A DNA stretch of 64,000 bases, taken from contig OW285188.1 in NCBI GenBank assembly GCA_935421135.1, positions 1,137,001-1,201,000 of the forward strand, read 5' to 3'. This document shows positions 38,901-53,900 of this stretch, one piece after another (positions within the stretch are counted from its first letter, which is position 1; the number at the start of each line of letters is the position of its first letter). Position numbers and translations under genes: made by a program. The notes below the pieces were generated by a model. The model did no database searches. It had not been told where the DNA came from and worked only from the letters and a program-made list of their open reading frames with translations. Source of the DNA: Bugulina stolonifera. Taxonomy: Eukaryota; Bryozoa; Gymnolaemata; Cheilostomatida; Bugulidae.

Positions 38901-41900
38901 TTTGCTGGCCAGTCAGAAGCCAGCATTATTGAAAGCGAAACATAAAATATTAAACATGCTTGATATTTAGTGAACAGGGTGTTTTCGCTCAATTTTGTGA
39001 CGGCCACTCGCTCACTAGTCTGTTTCTACCTTTATTTTGTTTCCATGTACTCCAAAAGTAGATGACTGTTGCTGTTATACTTTGGTTAAAACAAATCAAA
39101 ACACATGTGTTACAACTATAAAATAACTCGTAATTGTATCATAATCAAATTGCCCATTTAATAATTGCAATCAATGCAGCAGCAAAATAAAGTGTCCCTT
39201 GCTCTCGCGCACATTTAGAATTTATCCCTTTCCACCAAAAATTTTGGGCACCCCTGGTCTACACTATACAGTATACACTACACAGCACTACACACTATAA
39301 TACACTACACACTGGATAATGTACCTGTTGAGCTCTGTAGAAAGAGCCATCACTGGACCAGAAGTAGTACTAGTAGTAGAACTGGTGTCACAAACTAGTT
39401 GCTTACTTGAATACAGTTTAACACTGTCATTGGTCTGACTGATTAAAAGCCTAAAAGAGATTAGCAACATTATACACACGTACATACCCGTAGTACACGT
39501 ACACGCAGTACATGCACATGTACTGCACGTACACGCAGTACCCATACACGTAGTACACGTACACGCAGTACACATACACGCAGTACACGTACATGTAGTA
39601 CACATAACTCCCATATGTCAATGTGCGCAATGATGATGTGTACGATGTTGGAAACAGGTACCCTATGTTACACATACAAGACGTATTGCGCATTAGTGAC
39701 TAGAATTAGAGTAAACACATGCCTATAGCCTATGCACACCTAACAACTCATGTGCGGATAATACAGGGGACACACTAGGGAGAGGTTGTAAACCATACAA
39801 CACAACACTGGAGAATTTCTAGGTACATAATAAAAGGACCAACTGCCCAACTGCGAAATAAGCTTATCTATAACTGTACACTTACCAAGCTTGTGCGTCT
39901 AAATGGTAGATGTATGAAGTCAAGTCCGATAATACCACACATGGCATGTTCTGCTCCGTAAGAAAACACTTGCTAACTGCTAGCTGCTGCACAGCTCTTC
40001 CACCAGAGCTTGATTCTGTGTTCACCAGGTACGAAAAATCGATGGCTTTGACTGTACAGACCACTGACTCCAAGTCCCTACAATGCAAGTGAACACAACT
40101 CTACTGGCATTGTTTAAACTAATGCCAGTCTCTGACAAACCCTTTGCAAAAATACAAGATGATGTGTGGTATTGTGGTGATGAACATCTAATGGTCTGAT
40201 GGGTACACGTAATGGTCTAATGCAAGGGTTCCCAACCATTTTTAGCCTAGGTACCCCTTAGTAGTCATGTAGTAAACAACGTACCCCTTTGTAAAACTGT
40301 GTTTTATCAAGGATATATATTATTTGGTTTAATTCTATTAATATTACACGACTTGTATACATTATCAAAATGCTTCACTGAAACCACTACAACTGTCGCA
40401 CCATTCAATATTCGCAAATAATCTTGTTCACCCTTTTTTCAGTAAGATTAATGTGTTGTTTGCGTTTGGTAACCTAGCAGCTGCCAAGAAAACACTATTT
40501 TAATATTGGCTGTTTTCACTTGCAATCAGCCTACGTTGGGAATTTTGGAAGCACTCAAGTAGTTAATATAAAACTGTGCTACAGAGATAGCCATAGGGCA
40601 TGGGCACTAATAAGCTATTCATCATAATTAGAAGTTGTCCTCCCCTAATTTATCTTCCTCTTCTTTTTTTCTCCCAGGGTATGACACACTTTTCTCAACT
40701 TTTGCTTACCGAATATTTTGTGTGTAGATCTATGGGCAAAATCATCAGGAGTAGTTTAACATATATTTCAAGTCCCATCTCATCCTAACAGCAGAGATAT
40801 GACCATTTGAAAAATAGGTTTCGACTACCAGATCTTTGGCGTCTTTCATTGTGCCGGTCATGTAGACAACACGTAGAGTTGACTAAAATTAATGACGATT
40901 TCTCGGCCTAGTATTATTCGGACTGTGGTTAGTCATATATGCTGACCTAGATATGCAGGTTCACCGTACTATGTAATTTTGCGATGCAACTTGCAATAAG
41001 CCTGTGAGCTTTCTCAAACAGCAGGACCATATAATAGAACAACGATGAAATCACCACGTATTACTGATTTTTACGACTTTATCTAAGGCTACACCCAGGC
41101 AAGAACAACCAGCACGAACAGAAAAATTTGCAACTCAGTTTACAATTAAACCAGTATCAGAGCCGTTTCACAATAAACGACTCTGAATGAAACGTAAATA
41201 TTGTGGCAATAATTAATTATTCTCTACCAGCTGGTTGTTAGCACCAATATATGTATTTCTCAAAGATTTCTTGCAATCAGAGGTTAGGTCTGACACAACT
41301 CATTTCGAGTGCTTTTCATTTTTTATCTGATTTTTATTCAGTGATTGATCTTTGTTTTATCTTTTGAAACTAAACTTTTACTTGAATCAATACAGTACAG
41401 TTCAGTACGAGTCTCACCATGAACCAGCAAACTCTCTTTGCCTCAAACATCACGACAATTAATATATAAAAATAATCATATTTATAATGATTTAAAATAG
41501 TATGGTATCTGATAAATAATTAATAACTAAACGTAATATATATGTTTATAATAGTGATATAATGATAACATTAATTGGATAATACAGATATATTAAACTA
41601 AAGTGCATGTATATTTATTTTACATAGGAATCGTTCACAATGTAATTTTTATTGTATCGTATCATCATTTAGTTTTTCAAATTCTGTAAATTTACAATAC
41701 ACTTAGAGAACTTATACTTATACTTATACTAATGCTTATCTATGCTAATGAAAGCAATTGCATACCAACATACATGAAAATTTATTATTACAATTGCAAT
41801 TATTATTAAGTAACTAAATGTATTTTAATAATAATTATATTAATTATTAAAACTATACTTTACTTTATTAAAATTGTCTCCAACTAATTTACGGATAGGC

Positions 41901-44900
41901 CCTACTTTATGATCATGAGATACAAGTACCTCACCAAGGATTAATAAATATTACAACAATTATTATTTCTGTATTAAATGTGATGAACAGTGAAACAAGA
42001 CACATTTTTATGTTGGTTTGTTTCATATATTTCAACGCTCATCCGGGCATCATCTTAAAAGGATAATTATCCTCTGATGATGATGCTTGGATGAGCGTTG
42101 AAATATAAGGAACAAACCAAAATAAAAATACGACTTTTACTATTCATAATACAAATATTAACTCACACTAGCATTTTCCAATAAATGTAATGAATAATAA
42201 ACATGTGAATGATATGATACAAGTCTAAATTATAGAATATATGATAAACATTTTATCTAGTAGAGTAGGCTCTATATGGTGACTCTATGATAAACCTAAA
42301 AGGTATTAAAAAATATAATTTATGATTAAAAGTTATTTAGTAGAGCTTATAATATGGTGAATCTAGGATAAACCGAAATGGTTATTATAAACCTGTGACT
42401 GATTATTAATTAGTTATGGCTTATTTCATATTTGGGTCAATTGCATAGTATTAAAAATGTAGAGATACATGTATAACATAATTTATAAAATAAATACGAT
42501 AAAATTGGGCTTCGTGATGTAGGCTGCCGTTATTTATATTAACCTAGATAGGTATATGGATGCTCCTTATAAATTTATAACAGCACTTAGAACATGTTCA
42601 CCATTTACTATTATATAACTGTTATGCTATTCAAGGTTTATAGAGTTACTTTTAGGCCTACATGTATCAATATTTCAGCTATTTTATTATTAATATTATT
42701 AGGAGTGTATCATGCCTAAGCTGGTATTTCTTAGACCATATGATTTTCATTATGTTACGATATGAATATAGATTTGCTGCCTATCGTTGCAGCAAGTGCA
42801 TATTATTTGTAATATAGTGATTTTACATTTTGTTTTTAAGGACAAGAAAGTCTCGTACACAATGGGAAACATCACTATAAGAACATTATTGTCTACCCTT
42901 CTACTGGGGCAAGCTGCTGCTTACTGCAAGATGATGGCATTCCAGCATGGATTATCTATCCATAATGCAGTTGATCTTTGTGATGAGAGGTAGGCAGTAA
43001 CTTCAGACTATATAAACTTATGTAAGGCCTATTGCTATAAGAACATTTGAAGCAGATGTATAGAAAGTGGTCATAAATGTCTGCAATGCACGCTATATTT
43101 TGTCAAATTTGGTAAAATTCTTGTTCATTTGGTACTTATATCATCTGGCCACTGTTTAGGTAGGTTTCTTAGCCCATCAATCAATGCACAAGTGATGGCA
43201 GAACTTTTGAGACTCCTATGTTGTGTAAACAACTAAGCATCCATAAATGAATGGTAGCCTATATATTTTTTGTTGCCATCAACACTTGGTTGCCAAGCCA
43301 TATTTTTCAGTTCAATTTGCAGCCACAAACTAGATATGTAGCTTTCTGTAATTGTAGATTGACAGACTGAGATGTCATCATTATAGATGAGCTTGGCATG
43401 TCCTCAAGCCTCCATCATGTAGCAGCTCAAAAATCACTGCCACTAGTTGGTGTCTACTCTCACCTGGTTGATTCTACAAGAACGCATTTACCGTAAACCC
43501 ATTGCAAGAAGTACATGCAGATAGTCTGATGATACTAGCATCTATATAGTTTGAATTGCATTTTGTTACCTTGGGTTCAGCCACGGCAATGACATGCTCT
43601 ACATGAACTGTTCAAGATAGAATTTATCGATGTTAGTGTGTGTCTGCTGACCTGTGGCATCTTTATCTGTATGTTAGGATCGACATGGTAACGGTCTAAT
43701 GGGTACACGTAATGGTCTAATGGGTACACGTAATGGTCGTACATGGCCGAAAACTAGCTACCCTGTTGAAAGCTGCTCTACAGTTATGGCCAACAGCTAT
43801 CTCCAAGCTATTAACAAATTATTTATGGACCTTAGCCCAAATGAATAATAATGTATTTTTATCAAGGAAATGAATATACCAGCCAGAAACCTAATGGCCA
43901 AATTAAAGCAAATGCCATGTGCATGTTGTTGAAGTTTCACCTGGTCTGCTAAGAATTTTATTGCTGCATATAATCACTGCGTAGTCAGCTTGCCTATGAC
44001 AGTGGTGTCCTCTAACACACCCCCCAACATGCCTCCCAACAACCAAAAGTCACAACTCATAATTGTATTTCATTGTGGTGGTTAACCTAAACATGGGGGC
44101 CACATGAAATTGTGTACTCTAATGTAGCGTTTACACGAGGCGATTGGCGATAAATCGCCTGGTTAGGAGATTTATCTTGGCGATTTATCGCCACAACAAA
44201 ATCTCCTCGTGTAAACACAAAATCGCCAGGATTAATTATCTGGAGTTTTGTGGCTAAGATGCAAAGTATGCATAAATCTGCAGCTATAAATCGGCTGAAT
44301 GGGTCCATGATTCATTCAAGCGATTTGTAGTCAGAATAAATCGCCTAGTGTAAATATAGCTATCTGGAGAGTTTGTAGCTTGACCACAAAATTGCAGAGA
44401 TTAAGCTTGTGCTTTCATTGAATGAATTTAATTGAATTGATAAATCGCCAGGATAAATCGCCGAGTGTAAACTCCCCATTAAAGTCAATTCACTAATCGT
44501 TTCCATTCCTATCAAATTCTACTTTCAAAATGCTTTATATAATTACTGGGTTGAACAGAACTGTTGAGACATTATAATATGACAATAATTACTATTATGT
44601 TTTTGGAGTCATCACCTCCTATCATATTATGTGTAAAGCTAGCAGCTAGTAGCTAGAGTAGCTTATAGCTAGTAAGCTATTAGATGTAATTCTTTGTATA
44701 TAAACACTTCTGCAATATTGTGAAGTCAGATGAGATTGAGCTGTAACATCATACATTATATAAACTGTTAGAAGAATACAACAGATTTGGCGACGAGGAT
44801 TAACCACATATCAAGTATCAACTCATCAGCTACCATCTGAACCAAAGGTAAATTTGACTCACATATTGGTCAAACAACTATGGCTACTACAACTGAACAA

Positions 44901-47900
44901 CTAGTTACCTTGCTAGCCCAACAAATTGCTCAACAGAAGGAACAGATGGAGCAGCAGAAGGAACAGATGGAAAGGCAGCTGGAGGAACAAAGATCACAGC
45001 ATGCAGAACAGATGGAGTTACTTGCTCAATCAACAGGCAGGCAAATGCAAACCACACCAAGTTTCACCGCATTCAATCCGAATACGGAACTATGGACTGA
45101 TTACTTCTCAAGGTTCACTACCTTTATCCAGGCTCAGTCTATCACAGATGAAAAAGTACCACAGGTATTCTTAACTAACCAATCTACTGATATATACAAA
45201 CAACTGAAGGATTGGACAGAGCAGCAGCCAAGAAAAGACATACAGAAACTGGAAATGGAGGAAATCTACAACTATATGATGACTCAATATAACCCAAGGA
45301 CTTTTATCATCAGAGAGAGGTACAGATTCTGGAGTGACATGAAAAGAAAACCAGGAGAGACAATTCCAGAATTAGCAGCTAGGATTCGGCATGACGCAGC
45401 CACATGCGACTTCACATCTATTCAGGATCCCCAGGATGAAGCCTTACGAACAAGATTCATTTGTTCAGTAGGAAATGAAGCCATCTTAAAAGCACTTTTC
45501 AAATTGAAAGATGGAGATTTAACTTTCAACAGAGCAATAGAGGTAGCAGCCGAAGCGGAAGAAGCAGCCAAGGTAGCCAAGGAAACTGTCCATGGAACAA
45601 CCAATACACTGCACTTGTTACGGAAGAAGAAGACGACTCCAACAACAAAGACACACTCACAAACAGCTTCACCATGTAACTGCTGTGGAAGGACAAATCA
45701 TAATCAAAGGGACTGCAGATACAAGAACGCTGCATGCAACTACTGCAAGATAACAGGACATCTAGAAGCAGTCTGCCGCAAGAAGAAGAAGGTGAACTCT
45801 CAGCCAGTAAATATTGTGAGGGCTCTAAAAACAGTACATGCTGTTCCACAAATTCAAGTAGAATTAATTCTTCAAGGACAGCCACTGCAACTAGAAGTGG
45901 ACACAGGAGCGGGAGACAACTTTCTATCAGAACACAATTGGAGAAGACTAGGAGCACCTACACTGCAACCACCACTGATTCACTATGAGTCAGCTACCCA
46001 TCACTCGATAGAGATTATAGGCACGTGTACACTCAACACCAAAGTAGGAGGTCAGCAAGAGAAACCCCTTCATTTTGTAATCAGCAAAATACCTAATCTC
46101 AACCTTCTGGGCAGAGGTGGAATCCAACAGCTAGACATCTCCCTAGATTCTCTGATGCCACAAGCCGATAGAAGACAACATACAGACGTTCTCACGATCA
46201 ACAGCAACCTTAAGGAAGCATGCAGAAGACTAACATCAGAGTTCAAGGATCTCTTCACGCCAGAATTAGGATGTCTAAAGGATTTTGAACTAGAAGTGAA
46301 GTTCAAACAAGACAGTAAGCCTATTTTCTGCAAACCCCGACCAGTACCATATGCCATCCAAGAAGATTTAGGCCAAGCGTATGATGCTGGAATCAGTAGA
46401 GGAGTCTGGGAACCTGTACAGTTTAACTCTTATGGTACTCCCGTAGTACCAATAAGAAAAGCACAGCTACCTGGACAACCAAGACGGAAGTTGAGAGTTT
46501 GTGGAGACTACTCAGTGACAGTCAACGCACAGCTAAAAGATCATCCTCAGCCAATCCCTTTACCAGAAGAACTGATGAGGAAGCTAGGAGGTGGACATGG
46601 TTTTTCAAAGATCGACTTGGCCGATGCGTACAACCAGATTTGCTTAGCACCAGAAAGTCAAAAGAAACTAGCACTCAGCACACACAGAGGAGTCCTATTA
46701 CAGAAGCGCTTACCTTTTGGAATAAGTTCTGCACCAGGATATTTCCAAGAGATTATGGAGCAACTAACCCAAGATCTGCCTGGAGTCGCTGTCTATCTGG
46801 ATGATATTCTAGTGTCCGGAGCAACAGCAGAAGATCACCTAATCAATCTTCGCAGACTACTTCAACGCCTGCAAGACCGAGGGTTAAGATGCAATCTCCA
46901 GAAATGTGTCTTTGCAGAAGACACAGTAGAATACCTGGGACACCAGCTATCTCAAGAAGGCATAGCAAAAGGATTTGGAGTAGAAGATGTAAAGAAGATG
47001 CCACCACCCACTGATGTAACAGGTCTACAATCTTTCATGGGATCCATCCAATTTTACCACAAGTTTCTACCAGATCTATCAACAGTCACAGCACCTCTTC
47101 AGAAGTTATTAAGAAAGGGAGAGAAATGGCAATGGACACCAATTCAACAAGCAGCATTTTCTCAACTCAAGCAGATGTTAAGCAGTGACCTTGTCCTGGC
47201 ACATTTTGACCCATCATTAAAGTTAGGCATATCCTGTGATGCATCAGCAGTGGGACTCGGGGTAGTGCTATTCCATCGATACGGAGATGGATCTGAAAGA
47301 CCAATTGCCCATGCAAGCAAGACACTGACACAGACTCAACGAGGATACAGCCAAACTCAGAAGGAAGCACTAGCTATTATCTTTGGCATCACCAAGTTCC
47401 ATCAGTTCTTATATGGGAGGAAGTTCATACTAATAACGGATCATCGATCTCTACTTACTCTGTTTGGCCCCAACAAAGCAACACCGGCTATGGCGGCCAA
47501 CAGACTCGCCAGATGGGCACTTACACTAAACCAGTATCAGTACTCCATTGACTACAGGAAAACCTCAGAACATGGAAATGCAGATGTACTCAGCAGACTA
47601 CCTAGTGGCCCTGATACTAAGTTTGATGCAGAGGAAGAAGGAGAAGATATAGACACTGTTTGCTGTATCAAAGCTATCGGCACACAGCTCTCTCCAACAG
47701 AACCTGGAGTGCTGAAGAAAGAAACGGCTAAAGATCCAGTACTCAGCAAAATTATGAAATATACCAGGGAAGGCTGGCAAGATGAAGAGCGGAATCCATA
47801 TCAGAGTGAAGTAAACTTGGAAGGCTACAGCATCAAGGATTTCCAGAAGTTAACGGCATCACTATCAATCGAAAATGGATGTTTACTATATGGAAGCAGA

Positions 47901-50900
47901 GTGGTAATTCCCCTATCTCTCCAAAAGGAAGTGTTACAACTGATACATATGGGACATTTTGGCATGCAGAGAATGAAGCAACTGGCTCGCACTGCAGTCT
48001 ACTGGCCTCGTATGGACAAGGACATTATGGAGATGACTCAGAAATGCACCACCTGCAGGGAACATCAGAACCAACCAACTAAGGCACCATTTCACCCTTG
48101 GATGATGCCAGAAAAGCCGTGGAGCAGACTACACATCGACCACGCAATCAACTTCATGGGGACCAATTGGCTGGTCCTAGTAGATGCTTACACCAAGTTT
48201 CCTTGTATACATCCAACAAGTTCTACCTCTACCAAAGCAACTACAGACCTACTGGAAAAAGATTTTGCTCACTTTGGTTACCCTCATACCATAGTCACAG
48301 ATAATGGAACATGCTTCACCTCAGACGAGTTTCAGCAGTGGTGTAAGGAGAGGGGAATCATCCACCTACGAGGAGCCCCTTACCATCCAGCCACTAATGG
48401 AGCAGCTGAACGAATGGTGGGATCATTTAAACAGTCTCTAAAGAAGTCTACTCCTTCCACCAACCAAGCTCTTCAGGAGTTCCTAATGCAATATAGAGGA
48501 ACACCGCTATCCTATGGATTCTCTCCTAGTGAGCTACTGAATGAACGACAGATCAGGACAAAGATAGATGTGCTGTTACCTTCTCCGGCTCATTTGGCTC
48601 AAGGAAAACAAATGCAAGACGCCCAGAGAACTAAGAAGTTACATTGCTATAATGTAGGAACCCCCTGTTATGCGCTATATTGTGGACCTAGACGAAACAG
48701 GCAACCTAAATGGATAGAGGCGGTGGTCACCAAAGTTCTGGGAAGCAGATCGGTAATGGTCAAGATTATGCCAAGAGGACCAGTCTGGAAAAGGCACATA
48801 GATCAGTTACAGCTTTGACATGTCAGTGCAGAGGATGGTGAACCACCAGAAGATATACATATACCTGAATCTCCTACAAGCAACACTAATAAGGAGAGAA
48901 GTACAGAACCTGAACACAATACACCACCAACACCACCGAAGATCAAATACCGGAATCCCAGGATGCCAGACCCAAGTGCATACACACGTTCTAACCCCAG
49001 ACGATCCACAAGAAACCGGAAGCCCAAATAAAGGAATAATCAAATTTCAGGAAAGAGGTGTTGAGACATTATAATATGACAATAATTACTATTATGTTTT
49101 TTGGAGTCATCACCTCCTATCATATTATGTGTAAAGCTAGCAGCTAGTAGCTAGAGTAGCTTATAGCTAGTAAGCTATTAGATGTAATTCTTTGTACATG
49201 TATATAAACACTTCTGCAATATTGTGAAGTCAGATGAGATTGAGCTGTAACATCATACATTATATAAACTGTTAGAAGAATACAACAAGAACATATACAT
49301 GAAACTATTTAGCTATATGGTAAATAGTTGGATATTAAAAAGCAGACAAGTATTTGCTGTAATATAACAGGAAAGTAGCATGGAGTTGGAACTTAATCCT
49401 GCAGGTGGGCCTACTGCACTTATGTGGGAGCCAGTACCAGTTTTATACTCTATATTGGGTTAAAGTCTGAATAAGAATACAGCTTAGCCAAGCTTACGTC
49501 TAATGAGAGCAACACTCAAACATCAATTTTGGAAATCGAGCAAAGTCTGCCTTTGCGTGTCCATCACAAAATGCTTCAAAATGTACTATTCCCCTTTATT
49601 ATCCAAAATAATGATATTGACCGCAATTAGTATTACATGTACATGAAGTATATACCTTGTAAAATGTATAATGCACTCACCACAATGAAAGTAAGCATCT
49701 ACTAGTCACCACCATGCAGTGATATCTGTTCACACATAAATATGATACATCAGAATCTAGCTGAATGTCTGGAAGAAATCTTTGTCCATTAGCATCAAAG
49801 AGAGAGAGGATGTGATGTTCACAAGCTACACACACCAGGTACCTACAGGTAACAGTTAACTACAGCAGGTACCAAATACAGGTAGACTTATGAATATATA
49901 AGGGGAATAGGGCAGGTAATGGACATAGGCAGGTGTCATGGGAGTTGGAAAGGTGATAGTAGTTACCTGTTTGCTTGAACCAAGCGAATTTGTCGGTTAA
50001 ACATAGCAGACCATGTCATGCACTGAGACACACAGCGAATTGAACTGACAGACCCGGATCCTGTTGAGATGACACTGTTGGTTATCGTAATGTCCACTGA
50101 CCACTTGTCACCATCTGTCACCTAAAATAATATGGATAAAATCATGAATAAAATTATGTAGACATACGCACCTATACCAGATGAGCTACCAAGTAGAGCA
50201 TAAGCCTGTTACTTAGATGCACTGCTAATCTACTGTCACACAACACATACCTGGTGAGTGAATGTTTTTTTAAGATTAGCCACTGGGAGTTTGAGACAAG
50301 ATTTTACTTGCTGTTGAGTGCTCGGCTGCAGGAGAGGTTGTTGCTACAAAATAATTCCCCATGTTACACGTATACAGCGTACATAGCAAGCATAAGTTGG
50401 TGTAATCAACATGAGTACAACAAGTAATAGCATTTTATGCCACATCAGGTTTCACTTTTGACACTTTCGCATAACCCAACCATACACATTGTAACTATAC
50501 GTGTATATAGCAGAGGGTACCTGCTGACAGGTTGCTACATGTGCCCCTGCCAGCGGGCCACTCACGGTGTCAACTTCCTTCTTTTTCCTATTAGCCTGAG
50601 GAGGAGCCTTTCTCTTTACCGCTATCTCGTTCACAATCTCTTTAGAAGCCTCAGTAAGACTAGCCTTATGGTTAGGAGATAGAATAGTTTTTTGCTTGGT
50701 CAATCTGTAATATTACTCTGCATTATAATCTAAATTGCTATATTTCTGTACATTAAAGACTATATATTACCATATTTAAACACTGATACGTTTTTATATG
50801 ATGTTTTAGGCAAGAAATTTATCTTTTGAGCAGTCAGAGATTTGTTTCATCTCCATGAAAATACCAGTCCCAGACTGGGATATGAACCAGTAGACATGCT

Positions 50901-53900
50901 CTGTAGACAGTAGTAGAGCAGACTACTACTGTCTACTGCAGCTGGCTCAGAGCAGTAGACATGATCTGAGCCAACTGCACACAAGGCACCCCCCTCACAT
51001 GATAAAGATAAATTTCCTGGCCTAAAAACATTGTGTATATATACAAGGTTCGTAAATTACATGGAAGTAATGAGACTAGTCACATTACATTAAAACAGGG
51101 ACTGCTATGGGAACTTCCCATGTAGTGTTAACTCTATACTATCAGTAGTGCAATTAGCAACTTCATAGGAGTAGCAGACGAACTGTCAGAGCATGTTTTG
51201 TAACGTAACTATTTTTACACACATTCTAGAAATGGGTGAAAGAAGCAGTCTTGAGCAGAACGGCACAATAATGTTCTGCTTCAAACTTCAACACAGAGCT
51301 TCTGAAACTTACTCAAAGATTCAGCAGGCCTATGGAGAAGCTGCTTTATCAAGAGCACAAGTTATTAGGTGGTTTAAAGCATTTTCTGAAGGCTGGGACT
51401 CTGTAGAAGATTAATCTTGGTCAGGAAGGCCATAGTCTGTTAGAAATTATGAAATTTTTTGATCTGACTGTTATTTAACCACCAGATTGATTGCAAAACC
51501 ATACTAACAGTTCATCAAGTTTTAACTGATGATCTAGGAACGAAGAAAATTTCTATAAAAAATGTATATAAAAATGGCCAATTCCCTTAACATCCTATAT
51601 ATAGCAAGGTGGCCGGAATGTAAGGGGTGCCTTGTGTGCAGTTGGCTCAGAGCATGTCTACTGCTCACCGGTGAAGCTTCCTTTTTTGAATTTGATTTCA
51701 CATCCATGAAAGTATCCATCCCTGACTGGGGTTTGAACCAGGGACCTCTAAGGCACCTAAATTTATCTAGCACAATGGTCAGAATAAATTGAAAAATCCT
51801 TGCATAAAAACTAACATCAAATATGAAAAAATGGCCAATCTCCCTACTTTGTCCTACCCTGTAATGCATGCATAGACAGGCAACACTCACTTAGTTTGTT
51901 CACTAGAAGAATGTTTGTTCTTTACAGGAGAAGATGTACTCTTAGCTTCAGTGTGTGACATTGGCTAAAGATGTAAGAGTAACAATAATGCATGAACCAA
52001 AGTATGCCTTTGCAGTTATGAACTCTCAGTATGTAATGAGATAGACTAGTGGTAACGTGGTAGACTAGTGGTAACATGGTAGACTAGTGGTAACATGGTA
52101 GACTAGTGGTAATGTGGTAGACTAGTGGTAATGTGGTAGACTAGTGGCAACATGGTAAACTAGTGGTAATGTGGTAGACTTGCGATAACGTGGTAAACTA
52201 GTGGTAATATGGTAAACTAGTGGTAATGCGGTAAACTAGTGGTAATGTGGTAGACTAGTGGTAACGTGGTAAACTAGTGATGAAACTAGTGGTAATGTAG
52301 TGGACCACTGATAACGGGTAGACTAGTGGTAACATGGTAGACTAGTGATAATGTGGTAAACTAGTGGTAACGTGGTAGACTAGTAGTAAAATCATAGCTT
52401 CACCTTTATAACTGCCATTGCATTATCATCGCCAACCACTGAGTCTTTGTTTCCTCCCGCATTTGCTGTAACGATGGGGGATTTGCTGCTGCTTAGTTGA
52501 GGTATTGTAAATAAAGAAGCATCTTCAGAGGAGGCGTGTTCAACAACTATCTTACTAATCTCATTGGTTGAGAGACTAGTGAAGATAGGAGGGGCTATAT
52601 CCCTACAATTAATTAGTTACTCTATTAGTAGGTATTCATTAAAAGCTTGCCCAGTGATTATAGCAGCTTGTATTCACCAACAATAGCTCATGTACTTGTT
52701 AAATATTTAAAACTCTGTGGACGTAATATGATATATGGTTGTACACTATCACATCACTTACTAGGCCTGATCACTGAATACCAAGACTGGTTCAACACCT
52801 TTAGATAATGAAGGAGTTGTATTCTCAATCCCTAGGATGTTTTTTTCATTGCCTTGGTAACCACTACACTTAACAATCAGTAAGACACACCCACTTCAGA
52901 GTGAGAATTGGAGGCTGAGCAGAAGCCATTTTCACCTTTTCATTATTTTTCCACACAGACGGTATTCAGGATTGAGGAACAAAGAGTGCCAGTGTAGTTC
53001 TGTGTGAAATTGGGTAAAAGTACAACAGAAACCTATGAAATGTTGCACATAACTTATGAAAATGATACTCTACTACTAGAACTTCTGAATTGCCTAATAG
53101 GTTCAAGAAAAGTAGAGAGTCTATTGAAGATGATCAAAGATCTGGAAAGCCTACAACTTCGAAAATTGATGAAACCATTGAAATTGTGAGAGAAAAAGTG
53201 ATGTCAGACAGGAGATTGACTATGAGAGAGATAGTTGGTGAGCTTGGCCTTGCACTTGGGACAGTTCAGGAGATTTTGACTGAAAACCTTGGTATGAGAA
53301 GAGCGAGCGCCAATGTTGTCCAGAAATTGTCAACACTAAAGACAGCACCAGCTTCAAGTGTGCAGTGATCTGCTAGAGACTGTAGAAACTGAACCAAACT
53401 TTTTTCTAAAGCATTATCACAGGTAGCAAATCATGGGTATAAGTATGACACGTAAGCAAAATCATAATCATCAGTTTTGAGGAGTTTCTACCCTTCAGTC
53501 AGGTGCAGTGGAAGAGATGAGGCAATTCCCAGGAAAAAGCTTCCAAAGCTGCTGGAAGCACTTTGTAGACTCTGAACGAATATACTTTGATGGTAACAGC
53601 TTTGATTAGGTAGGGAATGTAATGATTCATACCCTATGCCACCAGTCCTGGAACTTTATGATCATATATCACAATATATCATGTTGAGCAGTATACTCAC
53701 GCAACCGCAGGAGGAGGGGAAAGGAATATTGGGGTAATGCGTCGCCGGCCATCTCTGGTCCTCGTTTCTATTTGTTTACTCGGAGTCTACAGAAGGACAT
53801 TAGTGAATAGCAAGTCAGTGACTTGAATGGATAGCAAATCGGCATGCAGTTGGCCCAGGCAAATACAGCAGTTTTCAAGCCTCTGGAACTGTACAGCAAT

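Larger units (their letters stand above)
40078..44118. other. First part of HIRA intron 16, mostly unassigned AT-rich DNA
   Basis: It starts with two AATGGTCTAATGGGTACACG units (about 40188-40222) that recur at about 43690-43738. A hAT-like left end CAAGGGTTCCCAACC is at 40223, but no matching right end was found. 41.3-42.8 kb is very AT-rich. A hairpin lies at 42013-42120 and a candidate exon at 42841-42989. Confidence 0.5.
44562..49287 (+). mobile_element. Complete young Ty3/gypsy retrotransposon (mag-like)
   Basis: The two LTRs (222 and 229 bp) begin TGTTGAGACA and end ATACAACA, with a 5-bp duplication AGAAC (44557-44561 and 49288-49292). They contain a primer site, one long Gag-Pol ORF and a polypurine tract. 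The LTRs show no substitutions, only a one-base and a six-base indel. It is antisense to HIRA inside intron 16. Confidence 0.96.

Noticed and set aside
43350..43500. MutS-like Walker B segment (VIIIDELG)
   Set aside because: Only eight residues match; the following sequence is unlike MutS and no flanking exon supports it.
40223..43693. 3.4-kb hAT element between the two GGTCTAATG repeats
   Set aside because: The left tip looks like hAT and GTCTAATG flanks both sides, but the supposed right end is not an inverted copy of the left, and the flanking word is itself a tandem repeat.
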